From Halobacteriovorax sp. JY17 (GTDB lineage: Bacteria; Bdellovibrionota; Bacteriovoracia; Bacteriovoracales; Bacteriovoracaceae): a DNA stretch of 64,000 nt. The notes beneath the pieces are model-generated. The model worked only from the letters and a program-made list of their open reading frames with translations, ran no database searches and was not told the DNA's origin. Positions 7,146-14,903 of the stretch are shown piece by piece. Position 1 is the first letter of the stretch, and every line of letters starts with the position of its first letter. Position numbers and translations under genes: made by a program. The stretch is from positions 248,001-312,000 of the forward strand of contig NZ_NJER01000003.1 in NCBI RefSeq assembly GCF_002753895.1, in the 5' to 3' direction.

Positions 7146-7406
7146 TTAAGCGGCTAGATCGCGTGCATTTTTTAGTTCCCATTTTGCTTGCATGGTTACC
7201 CAAAGTTCAGCACTTATACCAAAGACCCTCTCAAGATCTAATGCAAACTTAGCACTCATCCCTCGTTTATTGTTACAGATTTCAGAGATTTTTCTCTCGG
7301 CACAACCAATCTCCTGCGCTAACCACTTTTGTGTTAAACCACGCTCTTCGAGGATCATCGTTTTAAGAAATTCTCCTGCTGAATGTCTTACTTTAATTTC
7401 AATCAT
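7146..7406 (-). CDS. higA: HigA-type antitoxin
   Basis: The 86-residue protein matches HigA/VapI antitoxins well: an AGEFLKTMILEERGLTQKWLA start, recognition region CAERKISEICNNKRGMS, then FALDLERVFGISAELWVTMQ, where the last part is the classic HigA C-terminal signature. It overlaps higB by eight bases in the usual toxin-first order. Confidence 0.92.
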   Translation of the reverse strand: MIEIKVRHSAGEFLKTMILEERGLTQKWLAQEIGCAERKISEICNNKRGMSAKFALDLERVFGISAELWVTMQAKWELKNARDLAA

Positions 7407-7692
7407 GATAATCTCCTATTTCAACATCGATGAATTCACCTTTTGAGTATTTAAAAATAATACACCAAGGCTTTTCAATAGTTAATGACCAATATTCTTT
7501 CAGGCTCCCTTTCAGCTTATGTAGTTTTAAGGAAGGTGGTTCACAGATCTTCTTTAAATCTTCAATTCCAGTCACATCACTTAAGGCCATTAATAAGAAG
7601 ATTGCTCTTTTATTTAGTTTTTCAGGAAACTTTTTTGAAGTTCCCTTGTTCACCATATCCCTAGTAATTTTTCCATTGATCGACTTAATCAT
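7399..7692 (-). CDS. higB: HigB-type toxin
   Basis: This 97-residue plasmid-maintenance-killer (RelE superfamily) protein has the HigB hallmarks: RDMVNKGTSKKFP near the N-terminus, LKLHKLKGSLKEYWSLTIEKPWCIIFKY centrally, and the VEIGDYHD end. HigB cleaves mRNA during translation. The ATG at 7692 has no Shine-Dalgarno; promoter-like boxes and an inverted repeat lie immediately upstream. Confidence 0.93.
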   Translation of the reverse strand: MIKSINGKITRDMVNKGTSKKFPEKLNKRAIFLLMALSDVTGIEDLKKICEPPSLKLHKLKGSLKEYWSLTIEKPWCIIFKYSKGEFIDVEIGDYHD

Positions 7693-7693
7693 A

Positions 7694-7726
7694 TTTACAA
7701 ATTACCACATTCTGTAAACATGTCAA
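7694..7726 (-). promoter_or_regulatory. higBA promoter and likely HigA operator
   Basis: On the minus strand, TTGACA (7726-7721), 16 bases, then a weak TAATTT (7704-7699), with the higB ATG six bases on. An inverted repeat TTTACA/TGTAAA (7694-7699 and 7713-7718) spans the promoter, a good candidate operator for HigA. Confidence 0.55.
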
Positions 7727-7740
7727 CAAAGGTTAAAAAA

Positions 7741-7916
7741 ATCATAACCTAACTGTTTCCTCACTAGTTATTTATTGCTCCTAAATTACTAAAAATACAC
7801 TTATTGGTTTCAAGAAATATAGATCAACATCACTGAGGAAAATAACCAAAGAGAGGATTTACATGCATTATTTTAGATACTTAAGAGTGAGAAAAAAGTT
7901 CGTGAATGGATCTCCA
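7741..7916 (-). repeat. Spacer repeat copy C (best attC-like copy)
   Basis: Begins CATAACCTAACTGTTTCC. The arm at 7747-7764 pairs with 7887-7904 (GTGAGAAAAAAGTTCG): 12 of 15 inner positions are complementary, with single mismatches, as in folded attC stems. On the minus strand the outer boxes are CGAAC and GTTAGGT. The middle shares TCAAGAAATATAGATCAA-like and CACTGAGGAAAATAACC blocks with copy A. It ends GAATGGATCTCCAT before a terminator. A 23-codon plus-strand frame with a good ribosome site (7863-7934) exists only in this copy. Confidence 0.6.
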
Positions 7917-7917
7917 T

Positions 7918-7948
7918 TTAAAAAGCCTTCTTAACTGAAGGCTTTTTT
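7918..7948. terminator. Bidirectional terminator after spacer copy C
   Basis: AAAAAGCCTTC and GAAGGCTTTTTT arms enclose a short TTAACT loop with A and T runs on both sides. It can end transcription of the minus-strand gene at 8024 and of any plus-strand transcript through copy C. Confidence 0.82.
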
Positions 7949-8023
7949 GTTCAATAACTTTATACATCATACTTAACATATATCAAATGTGATCAAACTT
8001 GGTTTCTTTATTGAATAAAACAT

Positions 8024-8302
8024 CTAATCTAGAATATATCCATTAGCGCACTCAGGCCAACCTAATTGCCCGTTTGAACAGCCAAGACGATTTGAAGCAT
8101 TGCGATCATTTTCGACATCACTCCAACAGTCATAGGTGAGAGTTGGCGCCATATTATGATAACTAAAATACTTACAAACTTTCTCGTTAGGAAAACACAC
8201 TGTCACTACATTAGAACCAATAAATGTCTCTCTACAAATATCTTCAGCAAAAGAATTCTTAGCAACTAGTACTAGAATTGAAATAAAAAGGACTTTTATC
8301 AT
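8024..8302 (-). CDS. Small cysteine-rich secreted protein
   Basis: The 92-residue protein has a signal peptide (IKVLFISILVLVAKNSFA) and a mature part of about 73 residues with seven or so cysteines, consistent with a disulphide-stabilised periplasmic or exported protein. A GGAG ribosome site lies six bases before the ATG. I do not recognise the family. It lies between the kinase gene and spacer copy C, all on the minus strand, as a possible cassette gene. Confidence 0.65.
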   Translation of the reverse strand: MIKVLFISILVLVAKNSFAEDICRETFIGSNVVTVCFPNEKVCKYFSYHNMAPTLTYDCWSDVENDRNASNRLGCSNGQLGWPECANGYILD

Positions 8303-8427
8303 TATGACTCCGAGTGATTATCAACACGTTTAATAGCCATTAATCAAACTCGTAAGATTTAGTCAATATTAAATAAATAAAGCATACAAAAAGCCTTCTA
8401 CTTAGGAGGATTCTTTGTTTATATAGA

Positions 8428-9360
8428 TTAGACTGAATAAGATTTTAAAACTTTATCTCCATACTTAATCCATGCATCATGATTAAAAAGAGGAAGTTGT
8501 AGGCCTTCTTTCAGACGAGACTTAATGAGAGCTCCCGTAACTAAGTCTCTCAAATCCATAATCTTCATCCAGCTTTCTAATTCATCTACATTATAGCCTG
8601 ATGATTCTTCATATTTTTTAATAAATAATTTTATTAACTCTGTTTTTTTATACCTTCTCAATTGTTCACAGAAAGTAGCAACATCAATCATGGGGCTTCC
8701 AATCACAGACTCTTCAAAGTCTATAAATAAAAGCTGCTCCTTCTCAAGCAGGATGTTGCCTACATTCAAATCACCATGAAGAAAGGAAACCTTCCTGCAT
8801 TTTAAATTAATCCTATCTTTAGTTATTTTAACAGCATCAATAACTCTTTGATCCTTGGTTTCAATTGACCATTCAGACATCAATTCAAAAAGTTTATCGA
8901 TTGATACATCTGGAAGATGCGCTGACTCGATTGGATTAGCTAATGACTTTCGATGCAAGCTTCCCAACTCAAAAGCTAGCTTATATATATTGGTCTCATC
9001 TAAATTCCCCTTTAACGTTATAGCATTTACTTTTTGAGTTAATATAACGGAGATATTATTAATAACACCGATTGCAATGACATCAGGGCAAGGTACACCT
9101 AAATCTTTAAGGTATTTAATTGATACCTCTTCACGTTTTGGCAGATCTCCAAAAATTGTCCACCATGAGAAATTTCCCTTATATGCTCTTAAAAAATATT
9201 GACCAACAACATCTTTCCCATTGAGAAGATAGATAAATTCAGCTTCATGTTGAAAGCTGTCGACACACTCTCTTTTAATTGAATCAAAACCGATATTATC
9301 AAGACTTTCCTTTAGAAATTTTTTAATTTCTTCTGTTTTAAGTTTAAGTGATTTGTCCAT
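8428..9360 (-). CDS. APH/choline-kinase family phosphotransferase
   Basis: The 310-residue protein has the aminoglycoside-phosphotransferase fold. The catalytic loop FLHGDLNVGNILL carries the Asp and Asn, and the metal-binding LFIDFEES comes 15 residues later; an N-lobe with FLRAYKG gives the likely ATP lysine region. Family members phosphorylate aminoglycosides, choline, sugars or macrolides, and the substrate cannot be read from sequence. A weak AGG ribosome site precedes the ATG. It lies in the accessory island next to partial spacer repeats. Given the amino-sugar-like pathway further on, a resistance or tailoring role is possible but unproven. Confidence 0.82.
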   Translation of the reverse strand: MDKSLKLKTEEIKKFLKESLDNIGFDSIKRECVDSFQHEAEFIYLLNGKDVVGQYFLRAYKGNFSWWTIFGDLPKREEVSIKYLKDLGVPCPDVIAIGVINNISVILTQKVNAITLKGNLDETNIYKLAFELGSLHRKSLANPIESAHLPDVSIDKLFELMSEWSIETKDQRVIDAVKITKDRINLKCRKVSFLHGDLNVGNILLEKEQLLFIDFEESVIGSPMIDVATFCEQLRRYKKTELIKLFIKKYEESSGYNVDELESWMKIMDLRDLVTGALIKSRLKEGLQLPLFNHDAWIKYGDKVLKSYSV

Positions 9361-9362
9361 AA

Positions 9363-9515
9363 CTATAACCTAAGTTGTTCCTTCAATATGAAAAGAGCCG
9401 TACCAAGTAATTACTATTGCACTAATCTTTTTCAAGATTCTTAATTTAAAGTACCGAAAAATACTATACTTTTCAAACAAAACATAATCTAACTGTTTCC
9501 TTGTGAGTAACTTAA
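9363..9515 (-). repeat. Two partial spacer-repeat ends (copies D and E)
   Basis: CTATAACCTAAGTTGTTCC (9363-9381) and CATAATCTAACTGTTTCC (9483-9500) repeat the left end of copies A-C. On the minus strand the second reads GTTAGAT, fitting GTTRRRY. Neither has an obvious right-hand partner. The interval 9361-9632 holds no convincing gene; a 66-codon minus-strand frame runs across the repeat ends and is probably chance. Confidence 0.45.
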
Positions 9516-9632
9516 AACTAACATAAAGATTCTTTCCATAATTTTTAATTATTATACCCATAAAATCCAATCATTAGTATTATGGTTACAGTATTGTTAG
9601 AAATGCCCCAACAATGAGTCGGGAGGGACAAC

Positions 9633-10028
9633 ATGAAAGCATTATTTTTAGGTTTAGCACTTTTATCACAGCCAATTTTAGCGAGTAATGAAAATGCTCA
9701 AATTCAAGTATTAGAATGTCAGGGGGACAGTTCCCACACTAGAATGAGTATAGTCCTAGATTCTTCGCCATATGAAGAAGGTAGTGGCTACAGTAACCCA
9801 ATAAGTGCGAGACTACAGCATCACTTTACAAGTATTCCTAAGATGGTTTGTACTGGATTTGTTTTTGAGAATGATTTCAGCAGAATGAGATGTGCAGGTT
9901 ACTACTCATGGGGAGATACTCTTTCAGAAATAACCGTAACAAATGAAAACGAAAAATTAACAGGGAATTGGACAACTATTCATGGAGTTGAATCGACAAT
10001 GGATTGTGACCTATCACCAAAAGAATGA
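9633..10028 (+). CDS. Secreted protein of unknown function
   Basis: The 131-residue protein has a signal peptide (KALFLGLALLSQPILA) and an excellent ribosome site (GGGAGG, eight bases before the ATG). The mature protein is beta-rich with three to four cysteines and a C-terminal MDCDLSPKE. Members with this layout are common lineage-specific periplasmic proteins; I recognise no family. Confidence 0.7.
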   Translation: MKALFLGLALLSQPILASNENAQIQVLECQGDSSHTRMSIVLDSSPYEEGSGYSNPISARLQHHFTSIPKMVCTGFVFENDFSRMRCAGYYSWGDTLSEITVTNENEKLTGNWTTIHGVESTMDCDLSPKE

Positions 10029-10053
10029 CAAAATTAGAGAAATCTCACTTTTT

Positions 10054-10434
10054 ATGCTATCTAAAGCTATGGGAAATAAAAAAGAGCATACACATTCAAT
10101 AGGCTTAAATGGGAAGAAATATACATGGGTAGTTAAAACGATCTGGGAACTATCTAAAGATTTAGAACCTTTCGATTTTAAAGTCTCTAACTTCAGTGGA
10201 TTTAATGAAGATTGTTGGTTTGGAGATAGATTCAAACCAACAATTAATAAAGTTCTTGAACATTATCAAAAAATTCAAAATGCCAACTTTGATTTTCCAA
10301 TTATCCTCGGGGAAGACGGTAGAATCATGGATGGTATTCACCGCATTTGTAAGGCCCATCTTGAAGGAAAAAAAACTATTAAGGCTGTGCAATTTATCAA
10401 AGATCCGGGGCCTGATTCTATTGAAGACCTCTAA
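10054..10434 (+). CDS. Small ParB/Srx-like domain protein
   Basis: About 126 residues. The segment PIILGEDGRIMDGIHRICKAHLEG resembles the ParB N-terminal/sulfiredoxin fold, where a DGxHR motif binds nucleotide. No HTH follows, so it is not a plasmid partitioning protein. The start is uncertain: the frame stays open back to 9982 (overlapping the previous gene by 47 bases), and ATGs at 10054 and 10069 are both possible, none with a clear ribosome site. Function unknown. Confidence 0.55.
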   Translation: MLSKAMGNKKEHTHSIGLNGKKYTWVVKTIWELSKDLEPFDFKVSNFSGFNEDCWFGDRFKPTINKVLEHYQKIQNANFDFPIILGEDGRIMDGIHRICKAHLEGKKTIKAVQFIKDPGPDSIEDL

Positions 10435-10498
10435 GCTTTAATTTACTCTTGACCTTGGATCATACTCTAGGCCTTAAACTTCCTACAAAGGAGTTTAT

Positions 10499-11062
10499 AT
10501 GAAAGGTATTATTATTGCTCACCCATGGAAAGAAAGCTTTAATCACGCTATTTTTGAAAAGATCAGTCGTAAATTAGAGGACCAAAATAAAAACTTTATT
10601 AGTATTGATCTCTATGAAAATGACTTCTCTCCAGCGCTAAGTGTTCAAGAGCTTTCGAAATTTAAAGACGGACTTCCACTAGATTTAAAAGTCATCGAAT
10701 ATCAAGCAATACTTAAACAAGTAAGTGAGCTAATCATCATATTTCCAATATGGTGGTACTCAATGCCTGCAATTCTTAAGGGATTCTTTGACAAGGTTTT
10801 ACTTAAAAATTTTGCTTACACTGAATCACCGAGAGGCCTGATTGGACAGCTCACTCATATTTCGAAAGTCACAATTATTACAACCTCTGAAGGTCCGACC
10901 TGGTATATAAAATATTTCAAAGGAAATTTTGTTAAAACCGTTTTAATAGGTGGGATTCTTAAAGACATTGGAATAAAGAATACAAAGTGGATAAACTTTC
11001 CTAATATTAAGAAAATCTCTAAAGAAAAGAGAGTAAAGTTTCTTGAGGATTTAAATGTATAG
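10499..11062 (+). CDS. NAD(P)H-dependent quinone reductase-like flavoprotein
   Basis: The 187-residue protein has the flavodoxin-like fold of the NQO1/MdaB/KefF family: KGIIIAHPWKESFNHAIFE at the N-terminus (FMN/FAD-binding loop), a central FPIWWYSMPAILKGFFDKV signature and the LLKNFAYTE segment. It would reduce quinones or similar electrophiles with two electrons in the cytosol. AAAGGAG precedes the ATG at ideal distance. The MerR gene overlaps its end by eight bases, so the regulator probably controls this gene in response to its substrate. Confidence 0.88.
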   Translation: MKGIIIAHPWKESFNHAIFEKISRKLEDQNKNFISIDLYENDFSPALSVQELSKFKDGLPLDLKVIEYQAILKQVSELIIIFPIWWYSMPAILKGFFDKVLLKNFAYTESPRGLIGQLTHISKVTIITTSEGPTWYIKYFKGNFVKTVLIGGILKDIGIKNTKWINFPNIKKISKEKRVKFLEDLNV

Positions 11063-11429
11063 AATCAAAGAATTCGCTGAAAAGTTAAATATTAAAACAG
11101 ATACGATTAGATATTATGAGAAGATTAACTTAACCAAGTCTCCCGACCGTTCTCTAAATGGCTATAGGAAATACTCAGAAAAAGACCTTCACATCTATCA
11201 ATTCATACTTAGATGTAAGCAATTTGGCTTTACACTGAAAGAGATCAAGCCTCTATTAGATTTCATACTTAGCAATAAGGGAAAAAGCACCGATCTAAAG
11301 CCTTTTCTTGATAAGAAGATCATCGAAATTCAAAAGAAGGAAAGAGAACTAAGAAAACTTAAGTCCCAAATAAAGACAATCCTAGAAAGTTGCACAAGGA
11401 ATGACTGCAGCTTACTAGATTACTTATAA
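11055..11429 (+). CDS. MerR-family transcriptional regulator
   Basis: The 124-residue protein has the N-terminal winged HTH of MerR proteins (YRIKEFAEKLNIKTDTIRYYEKINL), the wing NGYRKYSEKD and a C-terminal dimerisation helix. The tail CTRNDCSLLDYL contains two cysteines, but the usual metal-site arrangement is incomplete, so the signal is unclear. GAGG lies six bases before the ATG inside the quinone reductase gene. It likely autoregulates the two-gene unit. Confidence 0.9.
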   Translation: MYRIKEFAEKLNIKTDTIRYYEKINLTKSPDRSLNGYRKYSEKDLHIYQFILRCKQFGFTLKEIKPLLDFILSNKGKSTDLKPFLDKKIIEIQKKERELRKLKSQIKTILESCTRNDCSLLDYL

Positions 11430-11532
11430 TCACACCCTTATTTTTAAATATATGAACGATTATTAAAGATTTCTTGTACAATAGAAAGAATAATCATGTA
11501 CCCTATCATTACGTCTAACTAATAGGACCTAT

Positions 11533-12714
11533 ATGAAAAAGAAGAATTCATTCTTTTGTCCACTCCCTTGGGTACATCTTTCACTTGAACCAGGAGGGAA
11601 AGTCTATAGTTGCTGTAACACCTCCTCTCACAAAGAGATTGGTGATATTAAGAATGAGAGCTTTGCTGAAATTTTAAATTCTCCATCCAATAGAATTATT
11701 CAGGATCAATTTGCTAAAGAATCTATCCCTAAACAATGTCAACTATGTGTAGACGCCGAATCTCTTGGACAAATAAGCCTCAGAGAGTCTTCCCTTAGAA
11801 GATTTCCTGACATTAATAAAGACTCAGAACCGTCTTTAAAATACTTATCTTTAAGACTAGATAATATTTGCAATTTAAAGTGCCGAACTTGCGGACCACA
11901 ACTTAGTACCTCTTGGTACAATGATGCTCAAATCATGGGTGAATCAATTCCTTCAGGAATAGTTAATTCCTTCAAAAATGAAGATCACTTTTCCAATTTT
12001 TTAAATAATATTCCACCTTCTCTAGAAGTTCTCTACTTCGCAGGAGGAGAACCATTTCTATCACCCAAATTCTATAAAGTTTTAGAGAAATTATTAGAAA
12101 ACGGACAATCACAAGTTGAAATTCTAATTAATACAAATCTAACTAAGCTAGATATTAACGGTAAGGATACCCTAAAGATTTTGAGTTTTTTTGAAAATGT
12201 TAGTTTAGATTTAAGCATAGATGGAATAGAAGAGGTTGGAGAATATGTTAGAAAAGGAATGTCCTGGATAGAAACAAAATCTCTTATTAACAAAATAGCC
12301 TCCGACTATCCAACTATTCATTTAAAAATTTTCCCTACTATATCTATTTTTAATATTCATCATCTACCTAATTTAATTTCATATTTCTTAGATAATGATA
12401 TTTTGAGACCATCGGATATTAGGATAAATCCCCTTACTCTCCCAGAGTATCTTTGTATTTCAAACCTACCCATGGATCAGAAAGTAATAATAAAGAATAT
12501 TGTCAGGCAATTTTCAAAATCTCTAATGCTGAAGCATGACCTTAATGATTTAACGGGACTCTTAATTCAACTAAATGGTGTTCTAGAACAACTTTCTTTA
12601 GAGTCAAATGATGTATTCTTTGAAAACTTCATCAATATTACATCACAGCTTGATAGAATAAGAGATGAAGATATTAAAACTATTGTTCCGGAACTAAGAA
12701 AATATTTTCCTTAA
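11533..12714 (+). CDS. N-terminal-twitch radical SAM protein 1
   Basis: The 393-residue protein has an N-terminal auxiliary-cluster region (C9 in FFCPLPWVHLS, C27/C28 in VYSCCNT, then IGDIKNESFAEIL, and C69/C72) before the radical SAM core, whose [4Fe-4S]-binding CNLKCRTC gives C113, C117 and C120. GGEPF at 171-175 is the SAM amino-group motif. This order fits the N-twitch radical SAM family, whose reactions are unknown. TAGGACC precedes the ATG. The 3' end overlaps the convergent amidinotransferase by four bases. Paralogues: 14896, 20111, 51179 and 52507. Confidence 0.88.
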   Translation: MKKKNSFFCPLPWVHLSLEPGGKVYSCCNTSSHKEIGDIKNESFAEILNSPSNRIIQDQFAKESIPKQCQLCVDAESLGQISLRESSLRRFPDINKDSEPSLKYLSLRLDNICNLKCRTCGPQLSTSWYNDAQIMGESIPSGIVNSFKNEDHFSNFLNNIPPSLEVLYFAGGEPFLSPKFYKVLEKLLENGQSQVEILINTNLTKLDINGKDTLKILSFFENVSLDLSIDGIEEVGEYVRKGMSWIETKSLINKIASDYPTIHLKIFPTISIFNIHHLPNLISYFLDNDILRPSDIRINPLTLPEYLCISNLPMDQKVIIKNIVRQFSKSLMLKHDLNDLTGLLIQLNGVLEQLSLESNDVFFENFINITSQLDRIRDEDIKTIVPELRKYFP

Positions 12715-13778
12715 AAGTATTTTCCTTGCTCACCATCTCTAACCATATCTAATGTTGAGCAATGCAACCCTCCTCCAAAAAGCCTTGAATGCCTCAATTT
12801 TACAGTATGAACATTAAACCCATTCTTTGCTAGAGTTTCAGCTAAAGCATGATCAGGGTTTCCATCTTCGTTAAAAGTCACTACTTCTTTTTCTGAGAGA
12901 GAAAGAATATTCACGTTTATATTTTGAGAAGCAAGATAAGTCTCATCAATTCCACATGGAGCATCGTGAGGGACGGGCACCTGAATATATTTCCATTTTT
13001 GGAGCTCCTTAGGAAGTCTTTCAATTTTTTGTTTCATACTAGAAGAATTGATGAGCACTACACCAGGAGCTAATGGCATCAACATTCCATCGATATGATG
13101 ATCCGTTAAGCACACAGGATGAATCTTAACATCTTCACCAAGGTGACCCCTGAGCCAAAGATAGCCAAGATAATGATTTCTATTTGAAATATTCATGAGA
13201 ATATCTTTTCCAAACTTTAAGCACTGTGCTCCATCAAACATTATTTCAAAATTTTTAAATGGCCCATTTGCTATCTCATCAAGGTCATCCTTAAATTCAA
13301 AATCATAAGATTCATCGTTCATTACAGGACGTGGAGAACAAATCCACCTAGAGCCTTTTAAGAAATACTTTCTAAAAGAATCTTTCATCAAGTCGTTTTC
13401 AAAGTATCTCATTCTCCATATACAAGAGGTTTCTATAATTTCATTCCCATAAACTAAGACTTGATCTCGAGGATTTATTACTGGACAGGTCCAATCACTA
13501 AACTCTGGAGTATTGAACTTCTTTATTTCCTCAAGCTTTTGAGGACGACTCACTTCAATTTTTTTCTTAATTAGAAAGTCTGAAAAAGAATCTAAGTCCT
13601 CCTGTCTTTGTTCTACAATTTTTTGCTGAAGGCTAATTGAATTTTTAACAAAACCATCTTTTAGGTTTTCATGAAAGAAGTATTTAAAACTAAGGTCTAC
13701 ATTTATTCGATTTATATTGTAGCAATTTGCCACAATAATTTCTCTTAAAGGGTCCCATTCTGTATAAATCTTAACCAT
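12711..13778 (-). CDS. Glycine amidinotransferase-family protein
   Basis: The 355-residue protein belongs to the arginine:amine amidinotransferase family (GATM, StrB1): it opens VKIYTEWDPLREIIVAN, has FDGAQCLKFGKDI (the aspartate region) and a conserved HPVCLTDHHIDGMLMPLAPG (catalytic His), and ends GGGLHCSTLDMVR with the nucleophilic Cys. These enzymes transfer the amidino group of arginine to glycine, inosamine phosphates or related amines. The second ATG (13778) has GAGGG at good spacing. It lies between radical SAM genes 1 and 2. Relation to streptomycin-type guanidination is inference. Confidence 0.9.
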   Translation of the reverse strand: MVKIYTEWDPLREIIVANCYNINRINVDLSFKYFFHENLKDGFVKNSISLQQKIVEQRQEDLDSFSDFLIKKKIEVSRPQKLEEIKKFNTPEFSDWTCPVINPRDQVLVYGNEIIETSCIWRMRYFENDLMKDSFRKYFLKGSRWICSPRPVMNDESYDFEFKDDLDEIANGPFKNFEIMFDGAQCLKFGKDILMNISNRNHYLGYLWLRGHLGEDVKIHPVCLTDHHIDGMLMPLAPGVVLINSSSMKQKIERLPKELQKWKYIQVPVPHDAPCGIDETYLASQNINVNILSLSEKEVVTFNEDGNPDHALAETLAKNGFNVHTVKLRHSRLFGGGLHCSTLDMVRDGEQGKYF

Positions 13779-13889
13779 TTCCATCCCTCTTTACGTAATA
13801 TCACCTGAAAATCACAAGTTTTCCTATAAATTACCTCATATAGTAGTATAATTTTCTTGTTAAGACGACTGAGACTAAGGAGAATTTCT

Positions 13890-14903
13890 TTGAAGAAAAA
13901 GCATGAACAGTGCCCAATCGCAATTAGTCAGCTTTACTTACATTCTTCCGGTAAGGTTTATCCTTGTGGATTTATTCAAGGTCGTGAATCGATCGGCAAT
14001 ATTAAAGAATCCTCCATGAAAGAAATCTGGAATGGAGAATTAGCAACTTCGTTCAGACAATCTCACCAAGCTGGTACAAATTCAACGTGTTCTGAGATGC
14101 AAGGCAAGTACAACTGTCACCTGCTACACAATCATATAAACACAGAAAGAGAAGATACTAAAATTAAACGACTTGATATAATGATCGATTCATTTTGTAA
14201 TCTCGTATGTATTATGTGTACAAATAGAAGTGAAGAAAACCAAGGTTTTACTAACGAAGCCTTCTGGAAAGAACTCGAAGAAAGTATCTTACCAGATATT
14301 GAAGAAATTGAACTTGTTGGTGGTGAACCTTTCGTTGTAAAGGATACTTACCGCTTAATCGATTTGGTCATGAAGGTAAAACCAAGTATTAGATGGTGCT
14401 TTGTAACAAATGGTCATTTCGACTTTGACCGTTTACTTGCAAAGAGATTACAACATTTAAATATTTATTCCGCAGCAGTAAGCATTGATAGTTTTATTCC
14501 AGAAAGATTTAAAGAAATCAGAGTAAATGGAGACTTAGACAAGGCCTTAGACACTTTAAGAAAAATTCGAAAGGAAAGAGATTTAAAAAAATTCTATCTC
14601 ACTTGTAATTTCTTAATTCAAAGAGATAATTATGATGAAGTTCGAGCTGCAATTAATTTCTGTAAAGAGGAAGAAGTCGCTTTCTATCCAATGCTTCTAA
14701 GAGATCCAAGTGATTTTTCTATTTTAAACTTTCCAAATAGCAAGCTTGCTTCTATCGTCAAAGACTTCCTCTGTATTTACCGTGAAACTAAGAATCTAAA
14801 AATATATAATATCGCTTTAAAAATAATTAAATCTAAAGATAAAGACTTTCTCTTGGAAGTAGCCGAAGACCTTCCAGAACTGGAAAGAGTAGAGCATGAC
14901 TAA
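13890..14903 (+). CDS. Radical SAM protein 2 with N-terminal SPASM-like region
   Basis: Starting at a TTG six bases after AAGGAG, the protein has 337 residues; the longer frame from 13857 lacks a ribosome site. The N-terminal region carries C8, C26 (VYPCGF), IGNIKESSMKEIWNG, C67 and C76. The radical SAM motif CNLVCIMC gives C103, C107 and C110, and VGGEPF follows. The EIWNG motif is normally part of a C-terminal SPASM domain; here it precedes the core. Its closest relatives in the window are 40705 and 41804. It overlaps the next radical SAM gene by eight bases. Confidence 0.86.
   Translation: MKKKHEQCPIAISQLYLHSSGKVYPCGFIQGRESIGNIKESSMKEIWNGELATSFRQSHQAGTNSTCSEMQGKYNCHLLHNHINTEREDTKIKRLDIMIDSFCNLVCIMCTNRSEENQGFTNEAFWKELEESILPDIEEIELVGGEPFVVKDTYRLIDLVMKVKPSIRWCFVTNGHFDFDRLLAKRLQHLNIYSAAVSIDSFIPERFKEIRVNGDLDKALDTLRKIRKERDLKKFYLTCNFLIQRDNYDEVRAAINFCKEEEVAFYPMLLRDPSDFSILNFPNSKLASIVKDFLCIYRETKNLKIYNIALKIIKSKDKDFLLEVAEDLPELERVEHD

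Noticed and set aside
7863-7934. A 23-codon plus-strand ORF with a good AGAGG ribosome site inside spacer copy C
   Set aside because: The frame is not kept in copies A and B, so it is probably chance, though it could be a species-specific peptide.
9370-9570. 66-codon minus-strand ORF
   Set aside because: It runs across two partial spacer-repeat ends, has no ribosome site and no recognisable protein features.
4413-9630. A complete mobile island with integrase
   Set aside because: tRNA duplications and cassettes are present, but no integrase, transposase or relaxase gene is visible in the interval.
9982-10434. The ParB-like gene starting at 9982
   Set aside because: That start would overlap the preceding secreted-protein gene by 47 bases with no ribosome site; ATGs at 10054 or 10069 fit the domain better.
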